DNA of 64,000 nucleotides, taken from contig AP031358.1 in assembly GCA_037833965.1 (NCBI GenBank), positions 15,632,001-15,696,000 of the forward strand, given 5' to 3'. This DNA comes from Marchantia polymorpha subsp. ruderalis (Eukaryota > Streptophyta > Marchantiopsida > Marchantiales > Marchantiaceae). The translations under genes were made by a program, and so were the position numbers. Below the pieces are notes generated by a model. It was not told the origin of the DNA and ran no database searches. It worked only from the letters and a program-made list of their open reading frames with translations. Every line of letters begins with the position of its first letter. The stretch's first letter is position 1. Below are positions 49,596 through 56,431 of this stretch, piece by piece.

Positions 49596-49603
49596 ACTTT
49601 ATA
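49596..49603 (-). promoter_or_regulatory. TATA box candidate for genomic RNA, left LTR
   Basis: TATAAAGT on the minus strand lies 34 bases past the end of the LTR ORF and is conserved in all three large LTRs (4861-4868 and 60254-60261). If it is used, U3 would span from 53547 to about 49565, with the ORF inside U3, and R-U5 would be about 885 bases. Confidence 0.55.
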
Positions 49604-49636
49604 CTCTCAAAAGATCCTAACTAGCACTACGCTATC

Positions 49637-52192
49637 CTATCTACCACTCGCAGCATCTGCGCGAAACCAAACTACTCTACTGCACTCAGCAGATCCGGTG
49701 CTGCGCCTCCTGCGCGCCGGACTGCTCCGCTTACTGTCTCTACCTTGCCAGTCTTCCGACCGGCTGCGTAACCCCAGGCGTCGGAGCGCTGTGGTGACTT
49801 CCGACTGCAAGTGCGCCATGGTGTCGCGCGCACCCGACAAGAAGGTTTCTAATTTTCTTGCCACTCGCCGCCGACTCCGACTGTCACCTTCCGTCAAGGC
49901 CGCCGCCCGAAGCTCGAACTCCCGGAGTGTGACCCTCTCTTGAGCTGCCACCTCCCAATGGGTGTATCCGTTTAGACAACGAGTCACCCGTGCCGCCAAC
50001 TCTCCTCGTGCCCTGCAGCTGCTCTCCACCTCTGCCAGCTGCATTTCTAAATCCGCACGTTGAGCCCTCAAATCCGAGCACTCGGTTTGCAAGTTGCACA
50101 ACAACTCCTCATCCTCCTTGCGGGCTCTTTGACTTTCCTCTAAGGCGCGCGTCTGGCGCGCAAGCTCGGCTGCTAGGACTTTGTTCTGTCTCCGCTCCTC
50201 CTGCAGTTCCGACTCGATCTTTGCCCGTATTAGTTCGGCCTCCGCCTGACTCTTCGTCGCCGCATCCTCCTTCTGCTGCTGCAAGGCTTGGTACAGCTTC
50301 TGGGTGACCGCCAGGTGTTGTCGGAGGGCGGTGTTCCTATCCACATATACTTGGCAACTAGAGGCCCACTTTGCCACCTTGATCCTCGTCCTTCGCCTGA
50401 TAGTCTCCACATAAGACTGCGGTTTTAAGGCACTTCCGTATTTGGATGTCTTGCGATCCAGATATCGCAGGAGTGGAACTATCTGTTCGCACAGCACCCC
50501 TGTTGGCGTTTTCTGCACTGAATCCTCTTCTTGCTCTTCCGAGCTCGTCTCATCCTCAGTCTCGAGGATCTCAGTCGCCACCGAATCCCTTGGCGACTCC
50601 CTGGAACTGTGGCGCGCAGCAGCTTCCGCTGCGACTGCTGCTCCACTGCCTGCTAAAATATCCAGGGCAGTGGGAGATCCCACTGCTTGAGCCCCTGTTC
50701 CGGCTCGATCTTCGGCTTGTGAAGGGGTCGACGCCGCAGTGACTTTTGTCACTCTTGCACCGCCCGCTTCTGCTGCCTGTCCTTCCGGCGCAATCTGCGC
50801 GGAAGGTGTCCTTGCTGAAGGTGCGTCCGCCGAAGGCGTCCGCACACTGGTCGTTGGCTCCATCCGTCTCGCAGTCGGCGAATCCGGCTGACTCTCTGTT
50901 GTCCGACTCGCAGTCGGCCGACCAGCAGTTGTCCGACTGGGAGTCGGATACACCCTGCGCGTCTTGACTCCACTTGGCCTGCTTGTTGGGGGCGTTCTTC
51001 CAGAAGTGCCTTCCGCCGAAGACGACCCTCTAAGGATTGTTGGCTCGTCAGCCAAACTCTCTTCCGCTTCCGGCCTGCTGTCCGGTTCAACGCGCCGTTC
51101 AGTTGGCCTTCCTTCCGCTTGTCGACCTTCAGTCATCCGACTCGCAGTCGGCCGGTCGTCAGTCCGTCCATCTCCTCCCGAAGGCCGTGGTGCCTTCTGT
51201 GCAGAGGTTTCTGCCGTCTTCCCTAGGACCTGAGCAATTATCTCTTCCTGTGTGAGATTCCGCCGGGTCGGAGTTCGCCTGGTCTCCTCAGTAACAGTTG
51301 GCATTCTGCGTGCCCTCTGTTTTGGTCGACTATGAGGCTCGGGGGTGGGCCGACCACGAGTCGGCGCAGCTGGTACTTCCGGCTGCCTGTCCTCAGGTCT
51401 CTCATCCCACTTCCGCTTGCGCGGAATGCGCTCACTTCGACGTTCTTCTGCTGCTCTGGCTGGAGCCGGAGCCGGAGGCGTACTGGCAGGTTCCTCGTCC
51501 GGATCCGTGTCTACTTCGGCCTCCCTCGAATATCTACCTGGATAAGACCGGCTCAGCTGCGGAAACCGAGTTTTCTCAGCATTCGTCAAACATCCCATCG
51601 CCCGGTAAAACACGATTAAGTAAGGCGATAGATGATTGAGCGTTCCTCCCCTCTCTTCTTGCGCATGTTGGCGCGTCACCTTCCACAGAAGTCGTGCCCA
51701 ATGCACCGGAGCTCCTGACAACACTAGCTCCACGAACTCTACCTGCCAACCATGCATGTAAGCGGTCTTGGTCGGCTGCAATATCTGCAGCAATGCTGTC
51801 GCGACATTTCTCCGCAATCGATCCTTGTAATCCCGAGTCCGGAAACCGTTCTTGGGATGTCTAGCCACCTTGAAGAGCTCATTGTAAGAGACTTCTTCCT
51901 CCTGGGACACTTTCACGCTGTCGGCCTCGAAGAGGAGATCCCCTTCCTCGCCGGCACACCTGCCCAACACCTGCGCCCAATTGCAAATTTCCCATCTCTC
52001 TGGGTGTGGGCGAAATCCGCGAGAAGGCTTGTGTCTCTCTTGCAGATACTCGCGCACCATCTCCGGACACGTCCAATTCCACCCCCAGAGGAGAAAATCG
52101 AGCTTCAGCCTCGTCAGCACATCTTGAAATGCGCGTAGACCGATCTGCGGCACCCTGAGTGGAGACACTCGCAGTTGGGGAACCTTCGACAT
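49637..52192 (-). CDS. LTR-encoded 851-residue protein of unknown function (left LTR copy)
   Basis: Intact ORF lying wholly inside the LTR; the start chosen is the ATG at 52190-52192 (MSKVPQLRVSP). Residues 1 to about 220 form a Trp-rich, well-conserved domain (LLWGWNWTCPEMVREYLQE, NGFRTRDYKDRLRRNV, AYMHGWQVEFVELVL, NHLSPYLIVFYRAMGCL), loosely like the domains found in plant transposon-associated proteins. Residues of about 225-600 are low-complexity: Ala-Pro runs, a basic RKRKWDER nuclear-signal-like patch, RPTASR-type repeats and an acidic EDETSSEEQEED patch. Residues of about 610-810 form a long coiled coil (QEERRQNKVLAAELARQTRA). The C-terminus is Arg/Ser-rich. It matches no gag, pol, envelope or protease motif. 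It may be a DNA- or RNA-binding or assembly factor; that is inference. It is convergent with nothing and lies directly upstream of the genomic-RNA TATA. Confidence 0.85.
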   Translation of the reverse strand: MSKVPQLRVSPLRVPQIGLRAFQDVLTRLKLDFLLWGWNWTCPEMVREYLQERHKPSRGFRPHPERWEICNWAQVLGRCAGEEGDLLFEADSVKVSQEEEVSYNELFKVARHPKNGFRTRDYKDRLRRNVATALLQILQPTKTAYMHGWQVEFVELVLSGAPVHWARLLWKVTRQHAQEERGGTLNHLSPYLIVFYRAMGCLTNAEKTRFPQLSRSYPGRYSREAEVDTDPDEEPASTPPAPAPARAAEERRSERIPRKRKWDERPEDRQPEVPAAPTRGRPTPEPHSRPKQRARRMPTVTEETRRTPTRRNLTQEEIIAQVLGKTAETSAQKAPRPSGGDGRTDDRPTASRMTEGRQAEGRPTERRVEPDSRPEAEESLADEPTILRGSSSAEGTSGRTPPTSRPSGVKTRRVYPTPSRTTAGRPTASRTTESQPDSPTARRMEPTTSVRTPSADAPSARTPSAQIAPEGQAAEAGGARVTKVTAASTPSQAEDRAGTGAQAVGSPTALDILAGSGAAVAAEAAARHSSRESPRDSVATEILETEDETSSEEQEEDSVQKTPTGVLCEQIVPLLRYLDRKTSKYGSALKPQSYVETIRRRTRIKVAKWASSCQVYVDRNTALRQHLAVTQKLYQALQQQKEDAATKSQAEAELIRAKIESELQEERRQNKVLAAELARQTRALEESQRARKEDEELLCNLQTECSDLRAQRADLEMQLAEVESSCRARGELAARVTRCLNGYTHWEVAAQERVTLREFELRAAALTEGDSRSRRRVARKLETFLSGARDTMAHLQSEVTTALRRLGLRSRSEDWQGRDSKRSSPARRRRSTGSAECSRVVWFRADAASGR

Positions 52193-53547
52193 TGCGTTGC
52201 CTGCACACACAAACGTTCTCCCTTTCGCTCACTCTCTCACAATCGCCACTGCGCGTCGGCCACTCAAGCACTGACTGCTCACTCTCTCTGCGCTCGTTCA
52301 AGATCGCTACTCCCAATTCTTTCAAGGTCCGCCAAGATCCTTGTGCAACTCGTCTCCGCACTCTCTACTCTCACTGCAGGTCGCTCCGCCCTTGCGCGTA
52401 ATCTTGGAACTGGAAATTGCAAAGTCAAGAATGAGGGAATGAGACTGGAGCGCAGTCTTTTCTTCTCCGATTTCAAGAACGTCCAACGTTCTTACTGGTT
52501 GCAACGTACGCAGCCGGCTATACGGCTTAACGGTTCGCCCTTTGCATGCGCGAATTCACGTCTCCGCATTGCGCGCATTCGCATGCTTAAACGTTGAATT
52601 CTCCCGCCACCGCCACCTTCCGGACTCGAGTCCGCTGCAGGGTATACGTCGGCCCTGTTGTCTTTTCCTAACCCGCCCTTCTCCGGAGGCGTGTCGCCGC
52701 TGGCGCGTTCATTATCCGTCGGCGCCTTGCTGGAGACGCACATCCAGCCGGAGCGAATTACGCCGGCGCGCAGTCGTACCGCCTATTTTGTCCTTTATGC
52801 CTTGTCCGTTGCTGCCAGCGCATATCCGTCAGCGCAACTCATGCCAGCGCATCCGGCCGTCAGCGCCACGTCGGAGGCGTACATCCGACCGGCGCTTTCC
52901 TTCCATGAACAGCCGCCAAGGGCGCTTCCGACTCTGAGTTGGTTTCCTCCTGTGAGCGCGTGATTCCGCCGAAGGCGCATCGCCGAGGGCGTACGGGAAT
53001 CCTTTCCGGCTGTGAACCCTAGCGCGAACGGCGCATGTCCGGCTACGAGTTTTCCGACGCTCATAACTTCTCCATTCCTGATCCATCTCCGGCGCTCTTG
53101 GACTCGTTAGAACGAGCGTCCCGAGCTCTGTCTAATGCAACTTCCACCAACTGGATCTACCGTGTATCCCGATTGTTATGAAGGTTTTCCCTTTCCGCGC
53201 TAGCGGCGCTTCGCCGAAGGCGCACTCATGGTCGGATGCCTTTAGAGGTCCGGGCCCTTCTCCTGACGTCTTTAGCAAAACCTCCTCCTGAGGTGTCTGC
53301 GCCGGAAGCGTAGCTTCCTTATGCGCTAGAGGCGCGTGAGTAGAGACACCTCAAAAAGGAGCTTTTGCCGAAGGCGCCGAAGACGTTGGCGTTGGTACAT
53401 CCGACTACGTGATTCTTTGTGCCCTCGTGACGATCTCATCAATCCACTCTATTTAGCGTACCCTTCTCTAGCTACAAACACTGCTTTGGTACTAGTTTTC
53501 TAAAATTGTTTAAATTCTGCAAAAAAAACAAAAAGTGTGTTACCACA
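52193..53547 (-). promoter_or_regulatory. GC-rich repeat-laden leader upstream of the LTR ORF
   Basis: This 1.35-kb part of U3 precedes the LTR ORF. It carries at least six imperfect copies of a GCCGAAGGCGC / CGGAGGCG motif (near 52685, 52870, 52914, 52967, 53213 and 53367), which can form short hairpins, and an AACGAGCGTCCCGAGCTC block conserved in the solo LTR and the old remnant. A TAAATAG motif (minus strand, 53455-53447, CTAAATAGAG) about 95 bases inside the LTR could be a TATA box for an ORF transcript, and it is conserved as TTAAATAGAG at about 8761 in the solo LTR. Confidence 0.4.
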
Positions 53548-53562
53548 TGCCCCCCTCCTCAA
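53548..53562 (-). other. Polypurine tract
   Basis: TTGAGGAGGGGGGCA on the minus strand lies directly next to the 3' LTR start. It has the position and composition of the plus-strand primer used in reverse transcription. Confidence 0.85.
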
Positions 53563-53584
53563 TTGTGAGCGCCCACGCGAACAT

Positions 53585-56425
53585 TTACACGTGGTATTTC
53601 TTCAGACGCCATCCGTTCACGCGGGTGCCTAACCATTCTCCCGTCAGTTCTGCGAGTTGGATTGATCCATTTGGGAAAACTTCTATCACCTTGTAAGGTC
53701 CCATCCACCTCAAGTGGAGCTTGCCTGGAAATCTAGCATGTCTGCTATCGTATAGCAGAGCCAAGTCGCCCTTCTCCAGCAGTACTGGTTTGAGCCTTCG
53801 ATCGTACTTCTCCTTCCGCCTGAGTTGTAATTGCTTTGTCCGATCTTCGGCCTCTTGACGTCTTTCCTCCAGTGCCATTACCTCTTGCAGTCGATATGCC
53901 TGACTTTCTTCCGCGTCCAGCCTTCTCTGATCTAAGGTCCTCTTGGTAGGTATCTCGAATTCGATGGGTAAGATCGGATGTTGCCCATAAACTAAGAAGT
54001 AAGGTGTTTGCCTGGTGGTGACTTTTTCTGCCGTTCTATATGCCCATAAGGCGGCCGGTAGCTTGGTGTCCCAGTCATGAGCATGGTTTACAGTCACCTT
54101 GAGGAGTATCTTACAGAGTAATCCATTGGACTTCTCTGTCAGACCATTTGCCTTGGGGTTGTATGGAGTGGTCTTCCGATGCTTAATCTGGAAGTGCCGC
54201 GTCAAACTTTCTATCACCTGATTCAGAAAGTGCGTGCCTCTGTCACTGACTATTTCTAGGGGGCACCCGTAGCGTGTGATGATGGATTCGAATAGGAACC
54301 GTGCTACTGCGGCTGCGTCATCGTGCCTTGTGGCTTCTGCCTCCACCATCTTGGTCGCATAGTCTGTTGCTACCAATATGTAGCGCCTGCGCGTGCCTTT
54401 AGTGACAGGTTGTATTGGTCCCACGAAGTCGATCCCCCATTTTTCAAACGGTGCCAATGGCATGATTGGTGTAAGAGGCCATCTCGTGGTCGGAGTCGGC
54501 CTTCCCGTTCTCTGGCAGCTGTCGCATTTGCGAACGTAGTCGTGTACATCTTTGAACATCGTCGGCCACCAGTATCCTGCATTCACAATTTTGGTCACTG
54601 TGTTTCTGGTGGCGTAGTGACCACCAGCGTCTTCTGTGTGCATGGCTTTGACAACTCGCGGGACTTCAGACTCCTCTAGACATCTGCACAACCTCTCGTC
54701 TGCCATTTTCTTGAACAAGACCCCTTGTTGGAGCTGGTAAGGTCCCGCTTTATGAACGAAGACTGTGCGCTGCTCTGCATCCAATCCTTCCGGACATTGG
54801 AGTGTGAGCAGGAACCTGTATAAGTCCGCGTACCTGGACTCATGGCTGGCGGACAACTGAAAAAGTTGTTCGTCGGGAAAATCATCCACTACTTCCTCCT
54901 CTATGGGTTCGGTCCATAGTCGGGAGAGGTAGTCCGCGTTCTCATGGTGAACGCCTTTCCGTGTCTGTACAGTATAGGTGAATTCCTGTAGCAGTAGCAC
55001 CCACCTGGCAATTCGTCCGGACAGATCCGCCTTCTTCACCAGGTGCTGTAAGGCGTAATGGTCTACATGAAACACGAACTCATAGCAGATCAAATAATGT
55101 CGGAACTTCTTGCAGGAGTACACCATTCCCAACGCCTCCCTCTCAGTTGTCGTGTACTTCTTCTCTGCTGCTGACAACTGACGACTCGCGAAGTAAATCG
55201 GGTAGTCTTTCTTGTTGTCATCCTTCTGACTGAGAACCACCCCGATTGCAAACGCCGACGTGTCTACATAGACATGGAAAGGTCTGTTCCAATCCGGACT
55301 TCTCAGAACCGGAGCAGTCGTCAGTTTGGCTTTGAGCGTTTCAAAGGCCAGCTGTTGCTCCTTGCCCCACACATAGGGTTCATCCTTCTTAAGCAGCTTC
55401 GTCAGATCGGCCGCCAAGATGGCATACATATTTATGAACCTTCGGTAATAACCTACATGGCCAAGGAAGGCCCTCAACTCACGCAGATTCGTTGGCGGCT
55501 GCAGTTCGAGAATAATCTTCACCTTCTCTACATCCACTGCAATGCCATCGGACGAAACTCGGTGCCCTAGCAGGATTCCGCTGGTCATGAAGAAGAAACA
55601 TTTCTCAGGGTGTAAGGACAAGCTGCTCTCCCTACATCTGTCGAACGTTTGCCGAAGATGGTTAAGGTGCTCCGACCTCTTACCGAAGACACAAAAGTCG
55701 TCGATGAAAATTTCTAGGAACTTCCTCAGGTGCTCTTGGAAAATGTTTGTCATCATCCGCTGGAACGTCGCTGGCGCGTTGCACAGACCGAACGGCATCT
55801 TGTGATAGGCATAGGTCCCCCAGTCGGTCGTGAAGGTTGTTTTGTCCTTGTCCTGTTCCCTGATGGACACCTGGTTGTAGCCGGAGAATCCGTCTAGGAA
55901 ACTGTAGCATTCATGCCCTGCTACATGGTCTAAAATAGAGTCCGTGAAAGGAAGAGGGTGATGGTCCTTCCTCGTTGCTGCGTTCAGCTTCCTGAAGTCC
56001 TGACACACCCGGATCTTACCCGTCAGTTTCTTGGGCACGATCACGATAGGCGACACCCACTCGCTACTAAGTACCGGGTAGATGATTCCTGCGCTCAGGT
56101 ACTTATCGATTTCGTCCTTCACCAATAATGAATATTTTGGGTTGAGCCTGTATTGGCGTTGGCGAACCGGAACTGCCTCGTCCAACAAGTCGATTCTGTG
56201 CTCTCCATACCTTGCAGGTATGCCTTTCATGTCTTCAATCCTCCATGCGAAGACATCCTCATACTGGCGAAGAAACGCCTGTACCCTGTTCAACTCTTCT
56301 CCTTGTACCTGGCTTGACACCTTCAAGCCTTTACCTGGACTGAGCTGCAGTTCGCAGCAATCACTCGGGTCAACAATCCCCTCTGTGTGACTGATCTCGC
56401 TTCTGCCCAGTCCGGCTGCTAGTTG
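53585..56425 (-). CDS. pol: Pol: reverse transcriptase, RNase H and integrase (made by stop-codon readthrough)
   Basis: The frame is open from the codon after the gag TAG (CAA at 56423-56425) to the stop at 53585-53587, 946 codons. It has no ATG near its start, so it is most simply read as the continuation of gag. Counting from LKVSSQVQ (TTG at 56326), the reverse transcriptase has the FIDD active site at about 207-210, a variant of YxDD seen in Athila/Tat elements. RNase H starts near 350 (FHVYVDTSA). The integrase zinc domain has His 563 and 570 and Cys 601 and 604. The catalytic triad is Asp633, Asp695 and Glu731, exact DD35E spacing. The C-terminus (YKVIEVFPNGSIQLAEL to GWRLKKYHV) has no chromodomain. 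All catalytic residues are present. Confidence 0.95.
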   Translation of the reverse strand, partial: QLAAGLGRSEISHTEGIVDPSDCCELQLSPGKGLKVSSQVQGEELNRVQAFLRQYEDVFAWRIEDMKGIPARYGEHRIDLLDEAVPVRQRQYRLNPKYSLLVKDEIDKYLSAGIIYPVLSSEWVSPIVIVPKKLTGKIRVCQDFRKLNAATRKDHHPLPFTDSILDHVAGHECYSFLDGFSGYNQVSIREQDKDKTTFTTDWGTYAYHKMPFGLCNAPATFQRMMTNIFQEHLRKFLEIFIDDFCVFGKRSEHLNHLRQTFDRCRESSLSLHPEKCFFFMTSGILLGHRVSSDGIAVDVEKVKIILELQPPTNLRELRAFLGHVGYYRRFINMYAILAADLTKLLKKDEPYVWGKEQQLAFETLKAKLTTAPVLRSPDWNRPFHVYVDTSAFAIGVVLSQKDDNKKDYPIYFASRQLSAAEKKYTTTEREALGMVYSCKKFRHYLICYEFVFHVDHYALQHLVKKADLSGRIARWVLLLQEFTYTVQTRKGVHHENADYLSRLWTEPIEEEVVDDFPDEQLFQLSASHESRYADLYRFLLTLQCPEGLDAEQRTVFVHKAGPYQLQQGVLFKKMADERLCRCLEESEVPRVVKAMHTEDAGGHYATRNTVTKIVNAGYWWPTMFKDVHDYVRKCDSCQRTGRPTPTTRWPLTPIMPLAPFEKWGIDFVGPIQPVTKGTRRRYILVATDYATKMVEAEATRHDDAAAVARFLFESIITRYGCPLEIVSDRGTHFLNQVIESLTRHFQIKHRKTTPYNPKANGLTEKSNGLLCKILLKVTVNHAHDWDTKLPAALWAYRTAEKVTTRQTPYFLVYGQHPILPIEFEIPTKRTLDQRRLDAEESQAYRLQEVMALEERRQEAEDRTKQLQLRRKEKYDRRLKPVLLEKGDLALLYDSRHARFPGKLHLRWMGPYKVIEVFPNGSIQLAELTGEWLGTRVNGWRLKKYHV

Positions 56426-56431
56426 CTATTC
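56417..56431 (-). promoter_or_regulatory. Probable stop-codon readthrough signal between gag and pol
   Basis: On the minus strand the gag frame ends GAA-TAG-CAA-CTA-GCA. TAG at 56426-56428 is followed by CAA-CTA, which fits the UAG-CAR-YYA context that drives about 5% readthrough in tobamoviruses. gag and pol are in the same frame with no other stop between them, and pol lacks its own start. Confidence 0.7.

Larger units (their letters stand above)
48681..53547 (-). repeat. 3' LTR (left), complete
   Basis: On the minus strand it runs from TGTGGTAACACAC (53547) to GGTTATTACA (48681). On that strand it holds, in order, a TAAATAG motif near 53450, a GC-rich repeat-laden leader (53.4-52.4 kb), the 851-codon ORF (52192-49637), TATAAAGT (49603-49596) and about 900 bases that should be R-U5. 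It includes a short CA repeat near 48918. The right LTR differs at only three positions that I found. Confidence 0.95.

Noticed and set aside
53585-56326. pol as an independently started ORF
   Set aside because: The only start at 56326 is TTG, and the frame is open back to the gag TAG, so readthrough fits better.
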